A stretch of 64,000 nt of DNA from Pseudocitrobacter corydidari (GTDB lineage: Bacteria; Pseudomonadota; Gammaproteobacteria; Enterobacterales; Enterobacteriaceae), in assembly GCF_021172065.1 (NCBI RefSeq), contig NZ_CP087880.1, positions 4,874,583-4,938,582 of the forward strand, written 5' to 3'. Every line of letters begins with the position of its first letter. The stretch's first letter is position 1. The position numbers were made by a program, and so were the translations under genes. The notes beneath the pieces are model-generated. The model saw nothing but the letters and a program-made list of their open reading frames with translations. It searched no databases and was not told the origin of the DNA. Below, one piece after another: positions 17,865 through 26,839 of this stretch.

Positions 17865-19163
17865 ATGTCCAAAATCGTTAAAATCATCGGTCGTGAAATC
17901 ATCGACTCCCGTGGTAACCCGACTGTTGAAGCAGAAGTTCACCTGGAAGGTGGTTTCGTCGGTATGGCAGCTGCTCCGTCAGGTGCTTCTACTGGTTCCC
18001 GCGAAGCTCTGGAACTGCGCGATGGTGACAAATCCCGTTTCATGGGTAAAGGCGTACTGAAAGCTGTTGCAGCTGTTAACGGCCCAATCGCTCAGGCTCT
18101 GCTGGGTAAAGATGCTAAAGATCAAGCTGGCATCGACAAAATCATGATCGACCTGGACGGTACTGAAAACAAATCTAACTTCGGTGCGAACGCAATCCTG
18201 GCCGTTTCTCTGGCTGCTGCTAAAGCTGCTGCTGCTGCTAAAGGCCTGCCGCTGTATGCTCACATCGCTGAACTGAACGGCACCCCGGGTAAATACTCTA
18301 TGCCGGTTCCGATGATGAACATCATCAACGGTGGCGAGCACGCTGACAACAACGTCGACATCCAGGAATTCATGATTCAGCCGGTTGGCGCGAAAACCCT
18401 GAAAGAAGCTGTACGTATGGGTTCTGAAGTGTTCCATAACCTGGCTAAAGTTCTGAAAGCGAAAGGTATGAACACTGCTGTTGGTGACGAAGGCGGCTAT
18501 GCGCCGAACCTGGGTTCCAACGCAGAAGCGCTGGCTGTAATCGCTGAAGCGGTTAAAGCAGCAGGCTACGAACTGGGCAAAGACATCACTCTGGCGATGG
18601 ACTGCGCAGCGTCTGAATTCTACAAAGACGGTAAATACGTTCTGGCTGGCGAAGGCAACAAAGCTTTCACCTCTGAAGAATTCACTCACTTCCTGGAAGA
18701 ACTTACCAAACAGTACCCGATCGTCTCCATCGAAGATGGCCTGGACGAATCTGACTGGGATGGTTTCGCATACCAGACCAAAGTACTGGGCGACAAAATC
18801 CAGCTGGTTGGTGACGATCTGTTCGTAACCAACACCAAGATCCTGAAAGAAGGCATCGAAAAAGGCATCGTTAACTCCATCCTGATCAAATTCAACCAGA
18901 TCGGTTCCCTGACCGAAACTCTGGCTGCGATCAAAATGGCGAAAGACGCTGGCTACACTGCGGTCATCTCTCACCGTTCTGGCGAAACTGAAGACGCTAC
19001 CATCGCTGACCTGGCTGTTGGTACCGCTGCAGGCCAGATCAAAACGGGTTCTATGAGCCGTTCTGACCGTGTTGCTAAATACAACCAGCTGATTCGTATC
19101 GAAGAAGCACTGGGCGAACAAGCTCCGTACAACGGTCGTAAAGAGATCAAAGGCCAGGCTTAA
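17865..19163 (+). CDS. eno: enolase
   Basis: Interconverts 2-phosphoglycerate and phosphoenolpyruvate in glycolysis, and is also part of the RNA degradosome. The 432-aa sequence is close to identical to E. coli Eno: GNPTVEAEV, SGASTG, GDEGGYAPN, SIEDGLDESDWDG, IKFNQIGSLTETL and SHRSGETED. Codon use is strongly biased to preferred codons, consistent with high expression. The ATG at 17865 follows GAGGAAAA; the in-frame extension to 17820 falls in the preceding hairpin. Confidence 0.99.
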   Translation: MSKIVKIIGREIIDSRGNPTVEAEVHLEGGFVGMAAAPSGASTGSREALELRDGDKSRFMGKGVLKAVAAVNGPIAQALLGKDAKDQAGIDKIMIDLDGTENKSNFGANAILAVSLAAAKAAAAAKGLPLYAHIAELNGTPGKYSMPVPMMNIINGGEHADNNVDIQEFMIQPVGAKTLKEAVRMGSEVFHNLAKVLKAKGMNTAVGDEGGYAPNLGSNAEALAVIAEAVKAAGYELGKDITLAMDCAASEFYKDGKYVLAGEGNKAFTSEEFTHFLEELTKQYPIVSIEDGLDESDWDGFAYQTKVLGDKIQLVGDDLFVTNTKILKEGIEKGIVNSILIKFNQIGSLTETLAAIKMAKDAGYTAVISHRSGETEDATIADLAVGTAAGQIKTGSMSRSDRVAKYNQLIRIEEALGEQAPYNGRKEIKGQA

Positions 19164-19187
19164 TCGCCCTGCTTTTAACTCTTGATA

Positions 19188-19212
19188 AAAACCCGCTTCG
19201 GCGGGTTTTTTT
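19188..19212 (+). terminator. eno Rho-independent terminator
   Basis: ACCCGC-TTCG-GCGGGT stem with a stable UUCG tetraloop (19191-19206), then seven T. Confidence 0.93.
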
Positions 19213-19298
19213 ATGCCTGTAAGAGAATGCACGGGCAAACATGACCCTCCCGCATAAATCTGCGATAATTACCGCATACCCCTTTTACAGAGATGATT

Positions 19299-19970
19299 AT
19301 GCAGTACCCGATTAATGAAATGTTCCAGACCCTGCAAGGCGAGGGTTACTTCACTGGCGTTCCCGCTATCTTTATTCGTTTACAGGGATGCCCGGTGGGC
19401 TGCGCCTGGTGTGATACCAAGCATACCTGGGAAAAACTTAGCGATCGGGAAGTGTCTCTGTTCAGCATCCTGGCAAAAACCAAAGAGAGCGATAAATGGG
19501 GCGCGGCAGGAGAAGACGATCTGTTAACCGCCATTGCCCGTCAGGGCTGGACAGCGAAGCATGTTGTCATCACCGGCGGCGAACCTTGCATTCACGACCT
19601 CACCCCGCTGACAACGCTGCTCGAGCAAAACGGCTATAGCTGCCAGATTGAAACCAGCGGTACGCACGAAGTGCGTTGCACGCACACCACGTGGGTCACG
19701 GTTTCCCCGAAAGTGAACATGCGTGGTGGCTATGACGTGCTGTCACAGGCGCTGGAGCGTGCCGATGAGATTAAACACCCGGTAGGCCGCGTGCGCGATA
19801 TTGAAGCGCTGGATGAGCTGCTGGAGACGCTGACGGACGACAAACAGCGCGTGATTGCCTTGCAGCCGATTAGCCAGAAAGAAGATGCCACACGCCTGTG
19901 CATTGATACCTGCATTGCGCGCAACTGGCGCTTGTCGATGCAGACGCATAAGTATCTGAATATTGCCTAA
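19299..19970 (+). CDS. queE: 7-carboxy-7-deazaguanine synthase QueE
   Basis: Radical SAM enzyme converting 6-carboxytetrahydropterin to 7-carboxy-7-deazaguanine in queuosine biosynthesis. 223 aa, as in E. coli. The cluster-binding motif is CPVGCAWC (residues 31-38), a CX3CX2C pattern, and ITGGEP binds SAM. The start at 19299 gives MQYPINEMFQ as in E. coli. It converges on queD, the preceding enzyme of the pathway, across a shared terminator. Confidence 0.96.
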   Translation: MQYPINEMFQTLQGEGYFTGVPAIFIRLQGCPVGCAWCDTKHTWEKLSDREVSLFSILAKTKESDKWGAAGEDDLLTAIARQGWTAKHVVITGGEPCIHDLTPLTTLLEQNGYSCQIETSGTHEVRCTHTTWVTVSPKVNMRGGYDVLSQALERADEIKHPVGRVRDIEALDELLETLTDDKQRVIALQPISQKEDATRLCIDTCIARNWRLSMQTHKYLNIA

Positions 19971-19975
19971 TAAAA

Positions 19976-20002
19976 AAGCCCGGTAGCATCTACCGGGCTT
20001 TC
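19976..20002. terminator. Bidirectional terminator between queE and queD
   Basis: Ten-bp perfect stem (19976-19985 with 19991-20000) with A-rich left and T-rich right flanks, placed between convergent genes. Confidence 0.85.
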
Positions 20003-20018
20003 ATCAGTTCGCAGAAAT

Positions 20019-20384
20019 TCACTCCCCGCGATAAACACAACCCGCCGTACAGGTCTCTTTCACCATCACCGCGCTCAGCAGCGGCACAACCGGTTTCACC
20101 TGTTCCCAAATCCAGCGCGACAGTACTTCGCTGGTCGGATTCTCCAGGCCCGGAATATCATTCAGATAGTAGTGATCCAGACGATCGTAAGTCGGTTTGA
20201 ACGCCGCTTTCAGTTCGGCGAAATCCATGATCCAACCGGTATGCGGATCGACTTCACCCGTTATCTCAAGGCGCACCATAAAGGAGTGGCCGTGCAGGCG
20301 ACCGCACTTATGCCCTTCGGGTACGTGAGGCAAACGGTGAGCGGCTTCAAAAGTGAAATCTTTAAACAGTGTGGTGGACATCAT
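20019..20384 (-). CDS. queD: 6-carboxy-5,6,7,8-tetrahydropterin synthase QueD
   Basis: Converts dihydroneopterin triphosphate to 6-carboxytetrahydropterin for queuosine. 121 aa, matching E. coli QueD. Zinc-binding histidines are in FEAAHRLP and CGRLHGHSF, with the catalytic Cys in HKCGRLHGH and a terminal ETCTAGCVYRGE segment. Divergent from cysJ. Confidence 0.95.
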   Translation of the reverse strand: MMSTTLFKDFTFEAAHRLPHVPEGHKCGRLHGHSFMVRLEITGEVDPHTGWIMDFAELKAAFKPTYDRLDHYYLNDIPGLENPTSEVLSRWIWEQVKPVVPLLSAVMVKETCTAGCVYRGE

Positions 20385-20687
20385 GAACTCTCAGTCTTGC
20401 GGAAAAAACCGCCGCATAGTACCGGAAAGCACATTTTTTATCATTAACTAAAACCCACAAATGGACGTGAAGAGCGTAATGGATTGTGTCCATGGTTCCT
20501 TTGCTATCTATATCAATAAGTTATCCAATCACTTTTATTGCTAATAACTACCTGGAAATCAGGTTAGTTCATTTGGTTATTTGATATTTCCAACCCTTCT
20601 TTAATTGTTATTATCCAGCTCGTTAACCTTACATTCAGTTTTGTTTTTCCCGATTTGAAACAGCTTTGATACTGGAACATAACAAGC
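20385..20687 (+). promoter_or_regulatory. queD-cysJ divergent control region
   Basis: 303 A+T-rich bases with no gene. By family knowledge it should hold the CysB-dependent cysJIH promoter; CysB sites are too degenerate to place by eye. The cysJ ATG at 20688 lacks a strong ribosome site (AACAAGC precedes it). Confidence 0.45.
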
Positions 20688-22490
20688 ATGACAACACAGG
20701 TCCCCCCTTCCGCGCTGCTGCCGCTTAATACGGAGCAACTGGCACGCCTTCAGGCGGCCACGACTGACTTAACGCCGACCCAGCTTGCCTGGGTTTCTGG
20801 CTATTTCTGGGGCGTGCTGAATCAGCAGCCTGGTGCCGCAGCCGTTGCTGCAACGCCAGCAGTTGTTGAGGCCCCAGCCATTACGCTTATCTCTGCCTCG
20901 CAAACCGGCAACGCCCGTCGGGTTGCTGAAGCGCTGCGTGACGATTTACTCGCCGCTAAACTGAACGTGAACCTGGTGAATGCCGGGGATTATAAATTCA
21001 AACAAATCGCGTCAGAAAAACTGCTGGTTGTCGTTGCCTCCACGCAAGGGGAAGGGGAGCCGCCGGAAGAAGCGGTGGCGCTGCATAAATTCCTGTTCTC
21101 GAAAAAAGCACCGAAGCTTGATGGCACTGCTTTTGCTGTGCTGGGGCTGGGCGATACCTCATATGAATTCTTCTGCCAGGCCGGTAAAGATTTCGACAGC
21201 AAACTGGCGGAACTTGGCGGTGAGCGTCTGCTCGATCGCGTTGATGCAGATGTAGAATATCAGGCTGCCGCCAGCGAATGGCGCGCCCGTGTGGTGGATG
21301 TTCTTAAATCGCGCGCGCCTGTCGCAGCACCTTCACAAGCCGTCGCGACGGGCGCGGTGAATGAAATCTACACCAGCCCCTACAGCAAAGAAGCGCCGCT
21401 GACGGCAAGCTTGTCCGTTAATCAGAAAATCACCAGCCGCGATTCAGAAAAAGACGTTCGTCATATCGAAATCGACTTAGGCGACTCTGGCCTGCGCTAT
21501 CAGCCGGGCGATGCGCTGGGGGTCTGGTATCAGAACGATCCGGCACTGGTTAAAGAACTTGTCGAACTGCTGTGGCTGAAAGGCGATGAATCCGTCACCG
21601 TTGACGGAAAAACGCTGACCCTGAGTGAAGCGCTTCAATGGCACTTCGAACTGACGGTTAACACCGCCAATATCGTTGAAAACTACGCCACACTTACCCG
21701 CAGCGAAACACTGCTGCCGCTGGTAGGCGATAAAGCGCAGTTGCAGCATTACGCCGCGACCACGCCGATTGTCGACATGGTGCGTTTCTCGCCTGCACAG
21801 CTTGATGCTGAAGCGCTGATTAACCTGCTGCGCCCGCTGACGCCGCGCCTCTATTCCATCGCCTCATCGCAGGCTGAAGTGGAAAGTGAAGTGCACGTCA
21901 CCGTTGGCGTGGTGCGTTATGACATTGAAGGCCGCGCCCGTGCGGGTGGAGCCTCCAGTTTCCTCGCGGATCGCGTGGAAGAAGAGGGCGAAGTCCGCGT
22001 CTTTATCGAACATAACGATAACTTCCGCCTGCCAGCGAACCCGGAAACGCCGGTGATTATGATTGGTCCAGGTACCGGTATCGCGCCATTCCGCGCCTTT
22101 ATGCAGCAACGCGCCGCCGACGAAGCGCCAGGCAAAAACTGGCTGTTCTTTGGCAATCCGCACTTTACGGAAGACTTCCTTTATCAGGTGGAGTGGCAGC
22201 GTTACGTGAAAGAAGGCGTATTGAGCCGTATCGATCTCGCCTGGTCGCGCGATCAAAAAGAAAAAGTTTACGTACAAGACAAACTGCGCGAACAGGGCGC
22301 GGAGCTGTGGCGCTGGATCAATGACGGTGCCCACATTTATGTCTGCGGCGACGCTAATCGCATGGCGAAAGACGTTGAGCAGGCACTTCTGGAAGTGATT
22401 GCCGAATTTGGTGGCATGGACACCGAAGCGGCGGATGAATTTTTAAGTGAGCTGCGCGTAGAGCGCCGTTATCAGCGAGATGTCTACTAA
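20688..22490 (+). CDS. cysJ: sulfite reductase (NADPH) flavoprotein alpha subunit CysJ
   Basis: Transfers electrons from NADPH via FAD and FMN to CysI. 600 aa. FMN-binding flavodoxin domain (SASQTGNARRVAEAL, STQGEGEPPEEA, GLGDTSYEFFC) at about 60-200, then the FAD/connecting domain (RLYSIASSQ, GGASSFLADRV) and NADPH domain (GPGTGIAPFRAFMQQR, YVCGDANRMAKDVEQAL). Ends ERRYQRDVY, the canonical FAD-shielding terminus. The stop overlaps the cysI start (TAATG). Confidence 0.97.
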   Translation: MTTQVPPSALLPLNTEQLARLQAATTDLTPTQLAWVSGYFWGVLNQQPGAAAVAATPAVVEAPAITLISASQTGNARRVAEALRDDLLAAKLNVNLVNAGDYKFKQIASEKLLVVVASTQGEGEPPEEAVALHKFLFSKKAPKLDGTAFAVLGLGDTSYEFFCQAGKDFDSKLAELGGERLLDRVDADVEYQAAASEWRARVVDVLKSRAPVAAPSQAVATGAVNEIYTSPYSKEAPLTASLSVNQKITSRDSEKDVRHIEIDLGDSGLRYQPGDALGVWYQNDPALVKELVELLWLKGDESVTVDGKTLTLSEALQWHFELTVNTANIVENYATLTRSETLLPLVGDKAQLQHYAATTPIVDMVRFSPAQLDAEALINLLRPLTPRLYSIASSQAEVESEVHVTVGVVRYDIEGRARAGGASSFLADRVEEEGEVRVFIEHNDNFRLPANPETPVIMIGPGTGIAPFRAFMQQRAADEAPGKNWLFFGNPHFTEDFLYQVEWQRYVKEGVLSRIDLAWSRDQKEKVYVQDKLREQGAELWRWINDGAHIYVCGDANRMAKDVEQALLEVIAEFGGMDTEAADEFLSELRVERRYQRDVY

Positions 22491-24202
22491 TGAGCGAAAA
22501 ACATCCAGGGCCTTTAGTGGTCGAAGGTAAACTGGCAGACGCCGAGCGCATGAAGCTTGAGAGCAACTACCTGCGCGGCACGATTGCTGAAGATTTAAAC
22601 GATGGCCTGACCGGTGGTTTTAAGGGCGATAACTTCCTGCTGATCCGCTTCCACGGCATGTATCAGCAGGATGACCGCGATATCCGCGCTGAACGTGCTG
22701 AACAGAAGCTGGAGCCGCGTCATGCGATGCTGCTGCGCTGCCGTCTGCCGGGTGGGGTGATCACCACCAAACAGTGGCAGGCGATCGATAAATTTGCCGG
22801 TGAAAACACCATCTATGGCAGCATTCGCCTGACCAACCGCCAGACATTCCAGTTCCACGGCATTCTGAAAAAGAACGTCAAACCGGTGCACCAGATGCTG
22901 CACTCGGTCGGTCTTGATGCGCTGGCGACCGCTAACGACATGAACCGTAACGTGTTGTGCACCTCGAACCCGTATGAGTCGCAACTGCACGCAGAAGCCT
23001 ACGAGTGGGCGAAGAAGATCTCTGAACATTTGCTGCCACGCACCCGTGCGTATGCGGAGATCTGGCTCGATCAGGAAAAAGTCGCCACCACTGATGAAGA
23101 ACCGATCCTCGGTCAGACCTATCTGCCGCGTAAGTTCAAAACCACAGTAGTGATCCCGCCGCAGAACGATATCGATCTGCACGCCAACGACATGAACTTT
23201 GTGGCGATCGCCGAAAACGGCAAACTGGTGGGCTTCAACCTGCTGGTGGGCGGTGGGCTTTCCATCGAACACGGTAACAAGAAAACCTACGCTCGCACCG
23301 CAAGCGAGTTTGGTTATCTGCCGCTGGAGCATACGCTGGCGGTGGCGGAAGCCGTCGTGACGACTCAGCGCGACTGGGGTAACCGTACCGATCGTAAAAA
23401 TGCCAAAACCAAATACACGCTGGAACGTGTGGGTGTTGAGACATTTAAAGCGGAAGTGGAACGTCGTGCGGGGATCAAATTCGAACCGATCCGCCCGTAT
23501 GAATTTACAGGGCGCGGCGATCGCATCGGCTGGGTAAAAGGGATCGACGACAAATGGCATCTGACGCTGTTTATCGAAAATGGTCGTATCCTTGATTATC
23601 CTGGGCGTCCGCTGAAAACCGGGTTGCTGGATATTGCGAAGATCCATAAAGGCGATTTCCGCATTACCGCGAACCAGAACCTGATCATTGCCGGTGTACC
23701 GGAAAGCCAGAAGGCGAAGATCGACAAAATTGCGCAGGCGAGCGGCCTGATGAATGTCGTCACCCCGCAGCGTGAAAACTCAATGGCCTGCGTGTCGTTC
23801 CCAACGTGTCCGCTGGCGATGGCCGAAGCTGAACGTTTCCTGCCGTCGTTCGTCGACAAGGTGGAAGCGGTGATGGCGACGCATGGTGTCAGTGATGAGC
23901 ACATCGTCCTGCGCGTGACGGGCTGCCCGAACGGCTGTGGTCGCGCGATGCTGGCGGAAATCGGCCTCGTCGGGAAAGCGCCGGGCCGCTATAACTTACA
24001 TATCGGCGGCAACCGCATGGGAACGCGTATCCCGCGTATGTATAAAGAGAACATCACCGACACTGAAATTCTTGCAGTGATTGATGAACTGGTAGGGCGC
24101 TGGGCGAAAGAGCGTGAAGCGGGTGAAGGCTTCGGCGACTTTACGGTGCGCGCGGGCATCATTCGCCCGGTGCTCGACCCGGCGCGCGATTTGTGGGATT
24201 AA
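22490..24202 (+). CDS. cysI: sulfite reductase hemoprotein beta subunit CysI
   Basis: Reduces sulfite to sulfide with six electrons using coupled siroheme and a 4Fe-4S cluster. 570 aa, as in E. coli. The cluster cysteines are in CVSFPTCPLAMAEAERF and GCPNGCGRAM near residues 434-483; the siroheme-contacting repeats around LTNRQTFQFHG are present. Second gene of cysJIH; a BIME lies between it and cysH. Its siroheme may be supplied partly by the cysG paralogue at 26840. Confidence 0.97.
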   Translation: MSEKHPGPLVVEGKLADAERMKLESNYLRGTIAEDLNDGLTGGFKGDNFLLIRFHGMYQQDDRDIRAERAEQKLEPRHAMLLRCRLPGGVITTKQWQAIDKFAGENTIYGSIRLTNRQTFQFHGILKKNVKPVHQMLHSVGLDALATANDMNRNVLCTSNPYESQLHAEAYEWAKKISEHLLPRTRAYAEIWLDQEKVATTDEEPILGQTYLPRKFKTTVVIPPQNDIDLHANDMNFVAIAENGKLVGFNLLVGGGLSIEHGNKKTYARTASEFGYLPLEHTLAVAEAVVTTQRDWGNRTDRKNAKTKYTLERVGVETFKAEVERRAGIKFEPIRPYEFTGRGDRIGWVKGIDDKWHLTLFIENGRILDYPGRPLKTGLLDIAKIHKGDFRITANQNLIIAGVPESQKAKIDKIAQASGLMNVVTPQRENSMACVSFPTCPLAMAEAERFLPSFVDKVEAVMATHGVSDEHIVLRVTGCPNGCGRAMLAEIGLVGKAPGRYNLHIGGNRMGTRIPRMYKENITDTEILAVIDELVGRWAKEREAGEGFGDFTVRAGIIRPVLDPARDLWD

Positions 24203-24227
24203 CTTGAATTGCCGCTCCTGCCCGGTT

Positions 24228-24308
24228 TTGTAGGCCTGATAAGCAAAGCGCCATCAGACATTGTGGCGCCTTTTGCCGGACGCGGCGTAAACGCTTTATC
24301 CGGCCTAC
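24228..24308. repeat. REP/BIME element between cysI and cysH
   Basis: A REP unit TGCCGGACGCGGCGTAAACG and following bases at 24274-24307, and a divergent, opposite REP-like unit starting GTAGGCCTGATAAGC at 24228-24262. Located inside the cysJIH operon, where such elements can reduce downstream expression. Confidence 0.8.
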
Positions 24309-24338
24309 TTAACCCGCAAGGCAAACAGTGAGGAACTT

Positions 24339-25073
24339 ATGTCCAAACTCGATCTAAATGCCCTGAACGACCTGCCAAAGGTAGACCGCATTCTGGCGCT
24401 GGCTCAAACTAACGCCGAGCTTGAAAAGCTGGACGCTGAAGGCCGCATCGCCTGGGCGCTGGATAATCTGCCCGGTGAATATGTGCTATCTTCCAGCTTC
24501 GGCATTCAGGCGGCGGTGAGCCTGCATCTGGTGAATCAGATCCGTCCGGATATTCCGGTGATCCTCACCGATACCGGCTATCTGTTCCCGGAAACCTACC
24601 GCTTTATTGACGAGTTAACGGACAAACTCAAGCTCAACCTGAAAGTGTACCGCGCCACCGAAAGCGCAGCCTGGCAGGAAGCCCGCTACGGCAAACTGTG
24701 GGAACAGGGTGTTGAAGGCATTGAAAAATACAATGACATCAACAAAGTCGAACCGATGAACCGGGCGCTGAAAGAACTGAACGCAAAAACCTGGTTTGCA
24801 GGATTACGCCGCGAACAATCCGGTAGCCGGGCAACATTGCCGGTACTGGCGGTTCAGCGTGGTGTATTTAAAGTGCTGCCGATTATCGACTGGGATAACC
24901 GGACGATATATCAGTACCTGCAAAAACATGGTCTGAAATATCACCCGCTATGGGATGAAGGATATTTATCCGTCGGTGATACCCATACAACCCGTAAATG
25001 GGAACCTGGCATGGCGGAAGAAGAAACGCGTTTCTTTGGCTTAAAAAGGGAATGTGGGCTGCACGAAGGGTAA
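24339..25073 (+). CDS. cysH: phosphoadenosine phosphosulfate reductase CysH
   Basis: Thioredoxin-dependent reduction of PAPS to sulfite. 244 aa, same as E. coli. PP-loop-type domain (LSSSFGIQAAVSLHLV), the arginine-rich FAGLRREQSGSR, and C-terminal ECGLH with the single catalytic cysteine. No extra cysteine pairs, so PAPS-type without an iron-sulfur cluster. Third gene of the cysJIH cluster. Confidence 0.97.
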   Translation: MSKLDLNALNDLPKVDRILALAQTNAELEKLDAEGRIAWALDNLPGEYVLSSSFGIQAAVSLHLVNQIRPDIPVILTDTGYLFPETYRFIDELTDKLKLNLKVYRATESAAWQEARYGKLWEQGVEGIEKYNDINKVEPMNRALKELNAKTWFAGLRREQSGSRATLPVLAVQRGVFKVLPIIDWDNRTIYQYLQKHGLKYHPLWDEGYLSVGDTHTTRKWEPGMAEEETRFFGLKRECGLHEG

Positions 25074-25091
25074 AACATTGCACCGCTTAAT

Positions 25092-25128
25092 AAACGCCTC
25101 TGTCTGAAAAGATGGAGGCGTTTTTATT
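25092..25128 (+). terminator. cysH terminator
   Basis: Nine-bp stem AAACGCCTC (25092-25100) / GAGGCGTTT (25115-25123), with a further inner TCT/AGA pairing, followed by a T-rich tract. Confidence 0.85.
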
Positions 25129-25246
25129 TTGCGAGCCGCATTCCTGATTTTAAACGTGAAAATAGCAGAGGGAAACAACAGGCATAGAATGGCGTCGGGT
25201 GCTTGAGGCTGTCTGGCGTTGAGCATTCGCGAGGTTCCAGATGGAC

Positions 25247-25300
25247 AAAAGCCCCAGGCGATATTTCTATCAACCTGAGGCTCGCGTTCGAACGTTGCAA
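25247..25300 (-). ncRNA. sok: Sok-type antisense RNA
   Basis: Antisense to the leader of the hokE mRNA; such RNAs block toxin translation. The minus strand reads GCCTCAGGTTGATAGAAATA, then a CGCCTGGGGCTTTT terminator, strikingly similar to E. coli SokC. Its own promoter is visible on the minus strand: -35 TTGCCT at 25329-25334, a 17-base spacer, and -10 TAACAT at 25306-25311. This predicts a start near 25299 and an RNA of about 54 nt. Ends are inferred. Confidence 0.75.
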
Positions 25301-25337
25301 TTCGGATGTTAGTCTCTTCTTTGCAGGGAGGCAAGAC

Positions 25338-25490
25338 ATGCTAACAAAATATGCCCTTGTGGCAATCATAGTGCTGTGTTTTACAGTACTGGGATTCACG
25401 CTGATGGTAGGCGACTCGCTGTGTGAGTTGAGTATCAGAGAGCGTGGTATGGAGTTTAAGGCAGTTCTCGCTTACGAATCGAAGAAGTAG
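25338..25490 (+). CDS. hokE: type I toxin-antitoxin small membrane toxin, Hok/Gef family (HokE-like)
   Basis: A 50-aa single-span inner-membrane toxin that depolarises the membrane when freed from Sok. One helix (residues 4-24, YALVAIIVLCFTVLGFTLMV), then the family motif GDSLCELSIRERGMEFKAVLAYESKK with the conserved LCE and terminal AYES. Very close to E. coli HokE. ATG 25338 follows GGGAGGCAAG; a same-frame opening back to TTG 25203 covers the regulatory leader and is not taken as the start. An 8-bp hairpin (25496-25517) lies just after the stop. Confidence 0.88.
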   Translation: MLTKYALVAIIVLCFTVLGFTLMVGDSLCELSIRERGMEFKAVLAYESKK

Positions 25491-25556
25491 CCATCACGCG
25501 GGGGTAAAACCCCGCGTATTGGATTGTGATGGTTTGGTCTCCGGCACCCTTTTAAC

Positions 25557-26600
25557 CTAAACCTTCCCCGCCTTCGCCAGTTCCGCAACCAGCGGCATCA
25601 TCACTTTCATGACATCGCGGCTGCGGCGCTCAATTCTGCCTGGTAGGGCTTTATCGAGATACTGCTGATTATCCAGCCGCGCGTCGTGCCAGCTGTTTCC
25701 TTCCGGGAAACTGCGTGTTTTTGCCCGCTGTTGATAACCATCTTTCTTCCCTAACGACCAGTTCGTTGCTTCTACAGACAACACGGGAATACCCGCGGCA
25801 TCAAACACTTCAGCATCATTACAGCAACCGGTACCTTTTGGATAATCAGGATTCAAACCTGGATTGGTGAAGGCGGAAATACCATGGCTGCGCGCAATCG
25901 CCAGCGCGCGGTCACGCGTGAGTTTTCGTACCGACGCCGGGGTTTTTACGCCGCTGTTGAAATAGAGCTTATCGCCGACGACCAGATTATCGAGGTTGAT
26001 AACCAGCAGCGTATTTTTCTTCTCGGCGGCGCTCATGCGTTTGAGCAGATTCTCCGCGCCCAGCTTGCCTTCTTCCTCGCCGCTGGTGGCGACGAAGCGA
26101 ATGCCGTACTCCGTCGGCACGTCTTTCAGACGCTCGGCCAGCTCAAGCATCACGCCCAGCCCCATCGCGTTATCATCAATACCCTGAAGGGTCAGCCCGC
26201 CGAGATTATTTTCGACATCGCCATCGTTTTGCGGCGCATAGGTGTCCAGATGCGCCATCACAATAATCTGCTGCTGCGATTTACCTTCATGCGCCGCGAT
26301 AACGGTGCTGCCAATCACGTTATGCCAGTTCTGGCGGTTATTTTTGGCGGTGTAGATATAGCGGCTGTGGAACGTGCGGATATCGCTTTGATAACCCATT
26401 TTGGCAAACTGCTGACGCAAATAATCTGCCGACAGCATCTCTGCCGGTGTGCCGGTAATACGGCCAGGGAAATAGGTTGCGATATAGCGAGCCTGGGTGT
26501 TTGCGATAGAACCGGGCGACGTCGTTGTCGCCAGTGCCGGGAAGGCAGAGCATACGCCAAGCGCCAGCGCGAAGAGGCGGCGACGCAGTGCGGAAGACAT
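25557..26600 (-). CDS. iap: alkaline phosphatase isozyme conversion aminopeptidase Iap
   Basis: Periplasmic zinc aminopeptidase that trims N-terminal arginine from alkaline phosphatase. 347 aa, close to E. coli Iap (345). Signal peptide MSSALRRRLFALALGVCSAFPALA cleaved near residue 24. M28-type metal site: MAHLDTY, GIDDNAMGLGVMLELAE, SGEEEGKLGAENLL, and a later His in NSWHDARLDN. The start at 26600 is chosen because it begins a proper signal peptide; the frame runs 25 codons further upstream. Confidence 0.94.
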   Translation of the reverse strand: MSSALRRRLFALALGVCSAFPALATTTSPGSIANTQARYIATYFPGRITGTPAEMLSADYLRQQFAKMGYQSDIRTFHSRYIYTAKNNRQNWHNVIGSTVIAAHEGKSQQQIIVMAHLDTYAPQNDGDVENNLGGLTLQGIDDNAMGLGVMLELAERLKDVPTEYGIRFVATSGEEEGKLGAENLLKRMSAAEKKNTLLVINLDNLVVGDKLYFNSGVKTPASVRKLTRDRALAIARSHGISAFTNPGLNPDYPKGTGCCNDAEVFDAAGIPVLSVEATNWSLGKKDGYQQRAKTRSFPEGNSWHDARLDNQQYLDKALPGRIERRSRDVMKVMMPLVAELAKAGKV

Positions 26601-26775
26601 AGGGAAATCCTTTAAACAATGCAAAAAATTAGACGCAGCCAGTATGAAACCGGGGCGGTGATTACACAATTTCATTTCTTCTTAAATGCCCAAAAAAGAG
26701 GGTGTTAAGCACTTTTTGATATTTGCTTTTTCAGGCTGTTATTCCTTTGAGGAACTACTCATTCCATTTCGTAAT

Positions 26776-26804
26776 TTCATTTGCACTAAGGGGCACCCTA
26801 TAGT
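26776..26804 (+). promoter_or_regulatory. Putative CysB-dependent promoter of cysG-cysDNC
   Basis: -10 TATAGT at 26799-26804 with a poor -35 (TTCATT, 26776-26781) at 17-base spacing, as expected of an activator-dependent promoter. The surrounding sequence resembles my recollection of the E. coli cysDNC promoter region. The CysB site itself is not resolved by eye. Confidence 0.5.
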
Positions 26805-26839
26805 CCCTCTATGACTGATTGTTAGTGAGTTGTAACTCT

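Noticed and set aside
17979..19238. 419-codon frame antisense to eno
   Set aside because: Arises from the strong codon bias of eno; low-complexity Phe/Val/Ser composition, not a protein.
22595..23647. 350-codon frame antisense to cysI
   Set aside because: Shadow frame; no ribosome site and no domain.
25074..26600. Search for CRISPR repeats or cas genes at the cysH-iap junction
   Set aside because: No repeated 28-29-base unit or cas-like protein is present; only hokE/Sok.
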